A DNA stretch of 64,000 bases from Kappaphycus alvarezii (lineage: Eukaryota; Rhodophyta; Florideophyceae; Gigartinales; Solieriaceae), in contig NADL03000744.1 of NCBI GenBank assembly GCA_002205965.3, positions 1 through 64,000 on the forward strand, read 5' to 3'. The position numbers and the translations under genes are program-made. Positions within the stretch are counted from its first letter, which is position 1, and every line of letters begins with the position of its first letter. The notes beneath the pieces were generated by a model. The model worked only from the letters and a program-made list of their open reading frames with translations, ran no database searches and was not told where the DNA came from. Shown in pieces: positions 11,526-20,822 of this stretch.

Positions 11526-12872
11526 ATGATGCGGAAAAGAGATACTCAGTCTGCGAGAAAGAAGCGCTAGCTGTCGTCTTCGCGCTGAAAAAGTTTCGCG
11601 TATACCTTTTATCACTCGAGAAATTTGTCTTGATAACTGATCACCAGGCACTTAAGACAGCATTCCAAAAGAAGGATGTACATCACCGCTTGGCCCGATG
11701 GCTCGACATTTTCGCAGAATATCGGTTTGAAATTGTGTATAGACCCGGACGCAATAATCAGCCTGCCGATTACCTATCCCGCTTGAGGGACGCACTGATT
11801 CCAAATGAAAAAGCTTCGGAGGACATCGTCGGAGTCGCCGAGTTGCAGTTGCCGAACGATAACGAGTACGAAGCTAATATTCACGGACTGATCAAATTCC
11901 TCGATGGACTAGAAATGAGAAAGGTTGATCTTGAACACAGAAATTGGGTACGCAGGAATCAAAAGGCTTTTACATTGTGGAATGGGAAACTCTTCCGGCA
12001 CACTAAAGCCGGTCCCCGACTAGTGGCCCCTTTGAAAGAAAGAATGAAGATCTTGAGGACTTTCCATGATGAGCTAGGGCATTGGGATCTCGAAACAACC
12101 AAAAAATTCGTAACTGAGAGATTCTGGTGGCCCGGTATCCATAAGGACGTCTATAATTTCGTGAAAAGCTGCGACAACTGCCAAAAATTCACTCCAATAC
12201 GGAAGTATAAGACAACTCTAAGTTTTCCAGTTTCCGGTCTCTTTGAAACCTTCTCAATTGACTTTGCGGGCCCGTTCAAGGAAACCTCTTCCGGAAAAAA
12301 TATCTCCTTATAGGGGTGGAACATCTTACTGGATGGCCAATAGCAGTTGCAGTTGAGGAGGCAAATGCTGAGGTGGTACTGAGATTCATCGAAAAAGAAA
12401 TAATTGAACCGTTTGGTCTTCCAAAAAGGATAATCTCGGATAACGCCCTTTGTTTTACTGCAACTTCACTGCTTCGTTTTTTGGACGAGAAAGGGATTCA
12501 GCTGAAGACCGTTCTCGCATACGCTCCTATGTCCAACGGGAAAGCGGAGAGGATGGTTGGAACCATAAACGAGCAATATCGAAAACTATGTCGGAGAATG
12601 AAATCCAGTGGGAAGATGCCTTACCAAAAGTGTTATACGGCTATCGTCGAAGAAGAGGAAGAAATGGACGCTCACCATTCGAGCTAATGTACGGAAGGGC
12701 TCCTAGAATGTTACAGAGAGACATGGAAACAAATATTATCGATGAAGAGAGTAGGGAAGTTGAACTACTGGCCACCGAAGGCTGGAGATCACACCGCGCG
12801 CTAACACAGACAAGAAATAAGGATGCAGAACTGCAGTCAGAACCTTTTCAGTTGGCTCTAAAGTACTTGTAG
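11378..12872 (+). pseudogene. A2 RNase H and integrase
   Basis: RNase H begins at VVETDASERSLGAVLSQ and includes CEKEALAVVFALKKF and ITDHQALKTAF. A short spacer leads to the integrase zinc finger (HDELGHWDLETTKKF, SCDNCQKF) and the DDE core: SIDFAGPF, IISDNALCF and SNGKAERMVGTI. Breaks lie near 12298 (GKNISL, in an A-run), 12570 and 12690. The chemistry would be RNA removal in hybrids and strand transfer of the cDNA. Confidence 0.9.
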
Positions 12873-12886
12873 TACATGGAAAAGCA

Positions 12887-14208
12887 ATGCAGCAGGCTGT
12901 GAAGTGGCCGGCCTTCCAAACCAAGTACTCGAACCCTTGCATCGTCACGGAGGAAAGACACCCGCACTATCAGCTCTGTTCAAGCTCAGGGAAGAGATCA
13001 AGGAGGGCCATCCATGCACGTCGTCTGGTCCCTTACCATCAGAGGCCTGAAGAATTCCTTCTCACACAGGACTATGCGCAACCACGGGGCATACTCATCT
13101 TTAACTATAGAATGATTCCTATGGGAGGAAAAAGGGCCTGGGAATGGATCATCTCGATTACGCGGGACTACTACGAACTCCACGTAATCATCCATTTCTA
13201 CATTAATATATGCCTATGTTTTCGTACGTTGAACGGACCATTGCTACCTGAAGAAGATTTCCGACTATTAATAAGAGTTCTATTTTCATTCCAAAACGGA
13301 AGGTTCACGGAAGCAGGTCCAGAGTTTGTGGAGGTAATATATCATTACTCTATAGGAAGATATGGAATGGTAGCTGCTGGAGACTTGTCGCAAACGTATC
13401 TGAATATTATCCGTCCAATTTACGTATTTCTCAAGAACAACCAAGACGTGCGACTGAGAGGTTACGCCTTACCCCCGGATATGGAGTACAGACTGGTCCC
13501 GTATCCTCTATGGGAACCTTACGTTTCTCCGCCACAAATTGGGAACGTTGGAGGCGGCGAGGATCCTCCTGAAGCAGTGATGATGACCAGAGGAGGACCT
13601 TCGGGAGACAACAACCCGCCCAGAAGAGGTTCCGGTCGTCCCCGAGAGGACCTCGTGCAGGTCCCAGTACGTCAGGAGCTGGTCGCGGCCATTCATCGGG
13701 ACCGTCCACCACAACTTCATCTCTAGCTCTCCTTCACAACCATGCACAGCATACAGTCGGAAGAAGAAGATTATCTTTTTGGCTGCGCAATATCTCCGAG
13801 GATGCGAACGATGCGCAGGTCATTTCTTATTTCATGATAAGCATCTGTTTATGTTTTAGGGCGCTACATGGACCGCACTTATCTTACGAAGATTCGTTCT
13901 TGATGATGCGCGTCTTCTTTTCTTATCGGCATCCATTCCTCCGGCATCTTCCAGAAGAGTTTGCATATCACATATATTTTTTCACTCTTGGAAGATTCGG
14001 AAGAGTCACGGAAGAAGAATGTATTCAACCCCACCTCGATGTTATCAAACCAATATATGAGGCTATGCTACAAAGTGAGGTACCAGTAATGCGAACCTAC
14101 TTTTTAGAGCATCATATTGGTAATCAGTTGCATCCGTACCCGTTTGAGAGACCATATATTTTATCAATAAGACAGCGAACACTAACGGAAACAGAAGAAG
14201 AGCAGTGA
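12887..14208 (+). pseudogene. A2 integrase tail fused to duplicated C-terminal domain
   Basis: The GPY/F-like tail (KYSNPCIVTEERHPHYQL, HARRLVPYHQRPEEF) runs in one frame into repeat 1 of the unknown domain (ICLCFRTLNGPLLPEEDF, FSFQNGRFTEAGPEFVEV, YPLWEPYV). After a Pro/Arg-rich linker and a frameshift near 13710, repeat 2 is open at 13834-14208 (ISICLCFRALHGPHLSYEDS, VFFSYRHPFLRHLPEEF, PYPFERPY). Repeat 2 is clearly diverged from that of A3 and A4 yet keeps the same pattern, which suggests past selection. No membrane protein, chromodomain or nuclease signature is seen. Function unknown. Confidence 0.8.
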
Positions 14209-14241
14209 CGAGCCGGGACGTTCGTCTTGAGCGGGAGGGCG

Positions 14242-14958
14242 TGATGTGCGCAAATTCGCACACGAAAAAATCTAGATGAGGACCATAATTGTATACAGTA
14301 TTGGAACTGGGAAGATATTTTTACAGTTTTTGAATTTGCAAGATATTTTTAATTTGGGTGAGTGTGGCAAATTCATCGGTTGATTTTTTATTTTAGGACA
14401 CGCTGTCATAGTGGATGTCAGTACAGTTCTAGGTTGTGGGTGATACTACGAGTGACTCTGAAAGGTCTATATAATGGCCACATCAATTCCCACCCCTGGC
14501 CGATGGTGGCTGGCATGGGTATGGCACCTAGATATTTACCTTGAGGAAATATCTTCTAATGGTCTCTCTGGTTCACACGATTCCCGTGAATGCATTTTAT
14601 GGTTATTAGTCTGTTTGTTTGAAGACTTTTAGGGTAGCCAAAGTCTATATAAGCCGAGTAAACTGCTTCCTTTAGTGGAGGTCAAGCAAGTTGGCAGACA
14701 ACTTCAGGTCAAGCTCCGAGTAGTAGGAAGTTGAGAGTCAACTTCAGACCCAAGAAAACTTTTTCTTACGCTGGTCGCAGAGCATCAGTGGTAGACGCTG
14801 CCCCTTTTATACTTGCTTGTAGCCCTCTCAACTCTCTCCCATATACACTGCTTTTTATTTGTTCAACTATACCACGGTAGCACCTTTGTCGCTCGCAACA
14901 CCTCCGTCTTGGGTAGTTGGTTCTAAGTATCTCTTCTCCCGACGATTTACCCCTATCA
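14242..14958 (+). repeat. 3' LTR of A2 (short type)
   Basis: 717 bp, TGATGTGCGC to CCCCTATCA, preceded by the purine-rich tract GAGCGGGAGGGCG at 14229-14241, the likely plus-strand primer. It has the same internal signals as the 5' LTR. Confidence 0.93.
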
Positions 14959-16404
14959 GTCTCCTTGTTGCATTCCGGCTTGGCTGAGGATGTCCAGTGC
15001 AGACGCCGCCGGCAGCATCAGAGACGGCGTTTGGCGCGCCTAGACCGTGTTCAAGACCCAACAGATTGGGGGTACCTTGGAGGGCAGAAGATCGATCATC
15101 TGTTGCCTCGAGAATCGGTTGAATGCGTTGTGCGCATCGAACGAGAGTAGCATGTCAGCGGCGTTCTCTCTTCGGCTACGGACTTGCCTCCGAGCATCGT
15201 GAACAATGGAGTCAAGGCCAGAGGGGATACCATTGGCGAGTTGCAGCGGGGCGAGGTAGTGTCGGGTGTCGTCCAGTGCTTGGGGCAAGAGAACTTTCGT
15301 CACCAGTTGCCGTAACGCCGTCCTAATTGCGATAGGGCGGATCTTATCTGGACGTGGTTGGCGGGGCGGCGGTGGCGGGCGGCGGGTGCGGCGGGGATTG
15401 CCGCAGTTATGGCCGAGAGGAGGGCGAGGGACGCGGTAGCGTCCGGGGAACCGTCTTGGGAGGATTTTTTGGCACTACGACGGGGGCGAGTGCAGGGGCG
15501 GGAGCGGGCAGGGGCCTGGGAGAGGGCTTCAATGGGGGCAGCAGAGGCGGGGGCCGGGGATGGGGCTTCAGTGGGAGCGGCGGGGGCGGCTGTTATCGGG
15601 CGGGCGGGGGGCATCTGTTGGGGCAGGTGTGGTGGGGGCGAGATGTGGGCAGCCGCCGTAGAATTTGTCGATAAACGTCTCCTCGAAGGGGTTGCCGCGC
15701 GGTAACGTGGTAGCGGCGGCATCGATGAGCTGGGTGATAGCACCGGGGAGGGCCTTTCGAGTGGCCATAGTGATGGACGAAGAGGTATTCTTGAGGCAGT
15801 TGACCTCGCGTGCGGCGGCAATGCAGGTACCCACTTGCCATTCGACCGTGGGAAGGTCCCCAAGAAGCGTACATAGCTCGTGAGGAGACAATCTCGAGCC
15901 TTGGTAAAGGCCAGGGATCGCTTTTAGGGTGTTGACGAAGGCCGGCGTGTCAGAAGCATAATGAACCACTACGGTCCAGTCTCCAACGGTGAGGAGGGCG
16001 TGGATGGGCAGCGGGGTTCCGGAGGCATGTCGCAGGTCCGCGGTAAAGGCCAGTGAGGACATGAGCGGGGCTGCGACTGGGGGTAAGCCGTTGAGCCCGT
16101 TGAGGGGGACAGGTGCGGTGGCGACCGGGACCCCGTGGCGGGGTGTGGTGGGAGGCGCCGGCGTTGGCGGAGTGGCGGGTACTAGAGAGCCCTTTTGGGG
16201 GCGACAGAAGTCGCGGACAGTGGGCGGGACGGTAGTGACGCGGGGCGGAGACCTAGGCGCGGACGACTTGCGCCCACGAGCGTGGACGCGCTCTGGCCGC
16301 GACGGGCGCCGCCGTGGTGGAAGGAGGGAGGAGGAGAGAGGTGCAGTGATGAGTTGTTGAGGAAGGCTAGGGGTGGAGGAAAGTGTTGAAAGGGTAGCGA
16401 ACAC
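14959..16404 (-). pseudogene. LINE type 1 N-terminal part and RT fragment, inverted
   Basis: The minus-strand frame from 16404 encodes a Pro/Ser/Arg-rich leader and a structured stretch (VGDWTVVVHYASDTPAFVNT, HELCTLLGDLPTVEWQVGTC). A frame change leads into another Pro/Ala-rich part (15300-15863). At 15040-15303 there is a short RT piece with GIPSGLDSIVHDARRQ and LLSFDAHNAFNRFSRQQM, the palm Asp block of LINE RTs. Most of RT is missing; the fragment ends at the A2 LTR. It faces away from the C-terminal half at 16490. Confidence 0.6.
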
Positions 16405-16489
16405 TTTATCGCTGATCGACGGTATCGGAGACGCTCGTACTCGGTTTCACCTTCACTGAGTATGTGCCTCGGCATGCAAGCTTCAACAT

Positions 16490-17640
16490 GTGGTGAAGCT
16501 AACGCCGCCGGATTTGTCCACTGCCATTGCAATGAGATTTGATGAAGAACAGTTGGAATTCTACTCGCGCTCCAATAATGTGCCGATGACCGGTGCAGTT
16601 CGACGGCAGGTATCCTTACCTCCGCGATATGGCGGCCATGGCCTCACACCTGTTGCGACGCTCAATATCGCAGCGTATGCGGCGAGAATTATTGAAGCCG
16701 AGCAACTGCGATGCCCTGACGAGCCCGATGCGTTAGAACACCGTCAGTATAGGTACGCGGAAGCGGATGGACACCTTCGGGACTTTGTACGACAGCTCCA
16801 AGCATCCTTTCCGAACGAACAAGGCAGTCTTCCAGAAGCACTGACAGCAGCCAGCCTTGCTGCCAAGCCCGATAATCCACACAACGTTCTATATCGAGCC
16901 TGGTGCGAGTCGGCAGCAAAGTCCTTCTGGAAGGATGATGAATGGGCAAGATTCCCCAACCCCGCAACGCACTCGGAAGAAGATATTCGGCGAAGGATTC
17001 GCCGCCAAGCATACATGGGGACGACTGCAGCAGCGTTGCTCACTGCGCATCCGTCTGCGGTCAACCGAATGTACGACGAGATGTGGACAGTAATGCTCCG
17101 TCGCCATCTGGGAGTGCCCGTATTTGATGACACTGGTCCGCTGCGGTGCGCGGAGTGCCACAGGCCCATGGACGCTCTAGGAGACCATGCAGCAGACTTA
17201 TGCAACAAAGGTCTCGGATGGACCAACCGTCACACAGCGGTGGTAAAGGTACTTCGCCGAGAGCTGTTCAAGGCAGCAGGAGTCAGCGTTCAATACGAAG
17301 TGACGTACCTACTTCCTGGACTGAACGCGCGACCCGCAGACATTCTGGTGTACCCAAGGTCTGATGCAACAAACACCCAGTCCCCTCTCCCAGTGGCGTA
17401 TGACGTGACTGCATCATCCCCGTTCCAAGAGAGCTATAAGTCTATGGCAGCACGAGAAGCGCGAGCTGTTGCAAACGCAGCAGGAAAGCGGAAGAAGAGA
17501 AACTAGCTACGAAAGTGGCAGCGATTCCAGGCGAGGCAATGCGGGACGATGAAGGCTAGGATGGGATTTGTACCACTAGCCTTCGACTCGTTAGGAACAC
17601 CCTCTTTAGAAACATCCAAGGTTATAGAGACATACGCGGT
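16490..17640 (+). pseudogene. LINE type 1 C-terminal half with CCHC and RLE-like domain
   Basis: The frame is open to 17506 (about 338 residues). It contains LPPRYGGHGL (end of RT/thumb), an alpha-helical linker, the knuckle CAECHRPMDALGDHAADLC (C-x2-C-x9-H-x4-C), then ARPADILVYP and VAYDVTASSPFQ, the RPD...D spacing of restriction-like endonucleases in R2/CRE-type LINEs. After a stop at 17506 the protein-like sequence continues in other frames (FVPLAFDSLGTPSLETSKVI) to about 17640. This is the best preserved copy of this C-terminus in the window. No 5' part lies in the same orientation. Confidence 0.72.
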
Positions 17641-18040
17641 AGCAGTAGCGTCTCGTAGCGGATAACTCGACTGGAGGAGAGAAGACTCGCCTGTATCAGA
17701 AGCTTAGCTACTCAATCTGGTCAACATGTGTAGCATCCGTAATTTGTCGCGCACCGCAACACGCAGAGCTCAGTCACCCAATTCCAACTTAATTTTAAGT
17801 ACTTTGCAACGTTGCACATTTGGACTGTACACCAGTGATAAAAAATGAACAAGAGTAGCGAGTACAGGTGGCATTTATGTAATGTACAGTACACCATATT
17901 GTACAACAATGCACTGTGCATTACAGTACATTATTGTACATTATTGTACTGTAGTTCCCGTGCACGCAGCGAATTTATTTACAATAAAAAGTACAGCACG
18001 AAACTCGGTCCATTGCCAGGCTTTTTTCCCGAATATTGCT
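17641..18040. repeat. Non-coding stretch rich in TACAGTA/GTAC palindromes
   Basis: No gene. Between 17875 and 17955 the motifs GTACAGTAC, TTGTACAA, TTACAGTAC and ATTGTACTGTAG recur at close spacing and could fold into several hairpins. Similar TACAGTA words are scattered through the window (39770, 40725-40745, 45230-45290, 47060, 52240). Confidence 0.5.
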
Positions 18041-18728
18041 CCAGTCTATTGCGTTACTCCGATCCTTTTGATCCGGTCCACGATTACGATGCACTGACGC
18101 CCGTGAGTTCTCAGTGTGGCTCCAGTACTACCTCCAAGTCCCGCTCTTCGCCCCAGACACGCCGTACCCACGCCCAAACTGCCCTGAGGTCCTCGACTGC
18201 CACGGGGATCACCTCATGCACTGCCTGCATGGTGGGCACCGCACCCGACGACACGACCGTCAAGTCGTCCTCCTCGCCCAAGACCTCCAGAAGGCAGCCC
18301 GTCATCCAGCTATCGAGCGGCGACAGGGGCTTCACCGCACAAGGCCGGATATCGAGGCAATGGGTAGCAACGGAGGAACGGACTTTTTTGACGTCACGTT
18401 CGTCAATCCTCTTGCGCCCTCCAATAGGAGAGTGCGTACTTTCAACCCACTCACCTCCCTCAACACAGCCATCTCCGCCAAACGCAGAAGGTATGAACCA
18501 CTGCTCGCGACTGCTACTAGAGGGAGGCTTGTGCCTATCCCAATATCCACCCTTGGAGGCTGGCACCCAGACGCGTACGCGGTGCTAACCGATGTCGCGC
18601 GGAACGTGGCCGTTCGAGCGATGGAGACCTATGGGATGGTTAGAGCGGTGCTTACCCAAAGGCACGCTGCTGCGGCCGTCATGTCCAACGCGGCATGCTT
18701 GCTCACCGGCATTGAGCCGGCTCTGTAA
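18040..18728 (+). pseudogene. LINE type 2 fragment c: C-terminal knuckle and RLE-like nuclease
   Basis: The frame 18114-18728 (204 residues) has WLQYYLQVPLFAPDTP, a knuckle CPRPNCPEVLDCHGDHLMHC, then RRQGLHRTRPDIEAMGSNG and TDFFDVTFVNPL. The RPD...DVTF arrangement resembles the restriction-like endonuclease of early-branching LINEs. The terminal part (AMETYGMVRAVLTQRHAAAA) ends at a natural-looking stop at 18728. The knuckle part matches the sequence at 62100 downstream of the APE-bearing LINE, which links this C-terminus to that family. Confidence 0.68.
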
Positions 18729-18932
18729 GGAAGGTCATGTACTGTAGTGTTACCCATCAGCGACGACTTCTCCCACATAACGCATCAGCCGCGTGGATAT
18801 AACCGACCACATCTTCCATGCATTAAAATAACCCAAAAATTCCCCCCTTATCCCGGTTCGTCCCGTCAATATGTTTCACTTATTCCGGTCCAGGCCTTCA
18901 ATACGATGCATTCATTCCGGTCCAGTCCTCTC

Positions 18933-19066
18933 TGAATGAAGCAAGGACAGCCAGTCATTGGCTCGGCGCACAGTGTTCACCCGTTGGTGGCACTGGTAGC
19001 ATAACAAAGTGCAGCCGGCAGTGTGCACTGCACGACTCATCGGGGCCAAGCCGCGATTCAGACATG
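18933..19066 (+). repeat. Dispersed repeat r1, copy 1 (possible copia D1 LTR start)
   Basis: It starts TGAATGAAGCAAGGACAGCC and matches 34261-34392 over about 130 bases with scattered substitutions. It is interrupted by A4. Sequence just beyond A4 (28584, GTAGCATTAGTCGG) roughly continues the second copy (CGCATTGATTAGTC). Since the second copy sits directly after the D1 coding end, r1 may be the start of the D1 LTR. Confidence 0.55.
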
Positions 19067-19071
19067 GTAGC
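19067..19071. other. Target site duplication of A4, left copy
   Basis: GTAGC here is repeated at 28584-28588, exactly flanking A4. Confidence 0.8.
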
Positions 19072-19514
19072 TACCAGGGATAAATCAGCAGGGGAAGAGA
19101 TCCTCAGAACCAATTTCCCCAAGAAGGAGGTGTTGCAAGCGACAGAAGTGCTACCGTGGTATAGTTGAACGAACGAAAAGGAGTGGATAGGGAAGACAGT
19201 TGAATGGGCTAAAAGCAAGTATGGAAGGGGTAGGGTCTACCACCTATGCTTAGTGACAAGGGTAAAATAAATGCTTCTTGGGTCTGAAGTTTACTCTCAA
19301 CTTCCTAACTATTTGGGACTGGGCTTGAAGTTGTCGGCCAACTTGCTTGACCTCTCCATGAGAAGGCAGTTTGCTCAGCTTATATAGACTTTTGGCTACC
19401 CCTAAAGTCCGAACAAAACCACAGAAGGTACCAGGAAATGCAATGAAACAATTTGTGTGGATGACATACTCTAAACAGAAGATACTTAAGAAACTAACAA
19501 TCAATGAGGTCCTC

Positions 19515-20324
19515 TTATTTCCCATTCTCTAAATCAGATCCAAACAACTCCTCTAAAATATCCATGCTGTCCAAGCAGTCCCCACAAATATCTGCGAATG
19601 GCTCACAGCTCTCTATTCCCTCCTGGGAGATATCTAAACTACTAAAGATATCTCCATCCGGTTCCAGCGTCGGCACCGCTTGATCCATATTCTCCAGTCC
19701 AGGCCCCACCAGTACAACACTTTCCATGCCCCCATTTACCTCATCCAACTCGACCTCGTCCTCGTCATCCTCCTCTTCATCCTCCTCTTCCTCGTCATCC
19801 TCCTCTTCATCCTCCTCTTCCTCGTCATCCTCCTCTTCATCCTCCTCTTCCTCGTCATCCTCCTCTTCATCCTCCTCTTCCTCGTCATCCTCCTCTTCAT
19901 CCTCCTCTTCCTCGTCATCCTCCTCTTCATCCTCCTCTTCCTCGTCATCCTCCTCTTCATCCTCCTCTTCCTCGTCATCCTCCTCTTCATCTTCCTCTTC
20001 CTCCTCATCCTCCTCTGCATCTTCCTCTTCCTCCTCATCCTCCCTGTTTTCCTCGTTATTAACCTCATAGACCAATCCAGGGGCTACCCACTCCTCAAAG
20101 GTCTCCCCAGCTCCCTCCTCGATGTCCCAGTCCCGCCCCTTACCTACCTCCTCCGCCTCATCCTCGATAAAGAGGCGAAGCACGAACTCGATGACCTTTT
20201 TCTTGGTTTGCCAGCGCAGGTAGTCCTCGCGGTCAGTAGGTCCGAAAGGGAGTATGGGAATAGAGTTTAGGGGGCGGGGATGGCGATTTTTGGAAATGAT
20301 TTTCGAGGGGCGTAGATTGGTCAT
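19515..20324 (-). CDS. U3-encoded acidic repeat protein (3' LTR copy of A4)
   Basis: This is an intact 269-residue ORF lying wholly inside U3, in the same direction as the element. It starts MTNLRPSKIISKNRHPRPLN. A conserved N-terminal part of about 65 residues has the signature GPTDREDY and a predicted helix (KKKVIEFVLRLFIEDEAEE). A central block of about 100 residues consists of EEEEDEEEDD units. The C-terminal part of about 70 residues (VPTLEPDGDIFSSLDISQ, CGDCLDSMDILEELFGSD) is not low-complexity. A homologue with diverged DNA lies in the solo LTR at 35598-36223, where both ends are conserved and only the acidic middle differs, so I judge it real. It sits in U3, so the full-length RNA would carry it near its 3' end, and a TATA-like site 111 bases upstream could drive it separately. 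Acidic tracts are common in histone-binding and nuclear proteins, but no function is shown. Confidence 0.78.
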   Translation of the reverse strand: MTNLRPSKIISKNRHPRPLNSIPILPFGPTDREDYLRWQTKKKVIEFVLRLFIEDEAEEVGKGRDWDIEEGAGETFEEWVAPGLVYEVNNEENREDEEEEEDAEEDEEEEEDEEEDDEEEEDEEEDDEEEEDEEEDDEEEEDEEEDDEEEEDEEEDDEEEEDEEEDDEEEEDEEEDDEEEEDEEEDDEDEVELDEVNGGMESVVLVGPGLENMDQAVPTLEPDGDIFSSLDISQEGIESCEPFADICGDCLDSMDILEELFGSDLENGK

Positions 20325-20408
20325 TTTGGTAGGTTTGGGGGAATGGGAGGTAATGGAGGGTGTTTCGGGTGTGTGGGGCAGAGAGGTGTGATGAGCAAAA
20401 TGATCGGG

Positions 20409-20442
20409 GACGTCTAAAACTTGGAATAAAGGGGTTTAAATA
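20409..20442 (-). promoter_or_regulatory. Putative promoter of the U3 ORF
   Basis: In sense orientation TATTTAAA (20435-20442) is followed about 20 bases later by the palindrome GACGTC (20409-20414), with the ATG 111 bases after the TATA-like box. The 5' LTR has the same arrangement (TATTTAAA at 28231-28238). The diverged solo LTR keeps ATTTAAA with GACGTC (36285-36318). This conservation suggests a private promoter; the start site is not proven. Confidence 0.45.
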
Positions 20443-20822
20443 GGCTCGCGGGGCAGGTTCTATAGATTAGAAATAGGTAAAATAAATCTGCAAGGGATTT
20501 TTGTAGTAGTGCATTTGCGCCCTTTTTCTCAAAAAAAGTGAATTTGGAGGAGATGGTAAGCAAAAAGGGAAAAAGAACTTGATTCGGGATCGATTCAGGG
20601 GGGTTGATACAGTATAAAAATATCTAGATAAAACGGAACTAAATTTGGAGAGGACCGCGGTAATGATAAGCGAGGTTCAGGGAGCACGAGGAAGGACCGG
20701 AACTACAAGCAAATTTGGACAAGGATAGGTACTACAGTAAACTATAGGCCTGTAGATGACAGCGACAAAAAAATCTGCGCCTAACACCCCCCCGCACTTA
20801 GGTCGAACGTCCCGTCTCGTTC

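Larger units (their letters stand above)
7460..14958 (+). mobile_element. Ty3/gypsy element A2, full length
   Basis: A 7.5-kb plus-strand copy with both LTRs (7460-8169 and 14242-14958). It has the family order gag, protease, RT, RNase H, integrase, duplicated extension. The flanks are CCGAC on the left and GTCTC on the right, so there is no target duplication. The left flank is LINE type 2 and the right flank is an unrelated inverted LINE type 1. The two LTRs differ by several substitutions and small indels, more than those of A3, so this copy is older or recombinant. Confidence 0.95.
19072..20786 (-). repeat. 3' LTR of A4 (long type)
   Basis: About 1715 bp, ending CCTAACA at 20786. In sense order U3 begins TGTTAGG and carries a TATTTAAA signal (20435-20442), the acidic-protein ORF, a TATATAAG (about 19380) and then the R-region hairpins shared with the short LTRs. 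The C-run at 20787-20794 is the element's polypurine tract read on this strand. It has eight CTCGTCATCC minisatellite units against nine in the other LTR. Confidence 0.93.

Noticed and set aside
15354..15705. Gly-rich plus-strand ORFs
   Set aside because: They are opposite-strand shadows of the Pro/Ala-rich LINE N-terminal region.
17845..18588. 247-residue plus-strand ORF over LINE fragment c
   Set aside because: The knuckle and RPD...DVTF motifs lie in a different frame (18114-18728). This one is Ser/Thr-rich with no motif.
19762..19990. CRISPR-like regular repeat
   Set aside because: Units are contiguous with no spacers and lie inside a coding frame of a eukaryotic LTR.
19680..20270. Plus-strand ORFs of poly-Ser and of repeated LLFILLFLVI across the minisatellite
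   Set aside because: They are other-frame readings of the 30-bp repeat in the acidic-protein gene. Only the minus-strand frame is conserved in the solo LTR.
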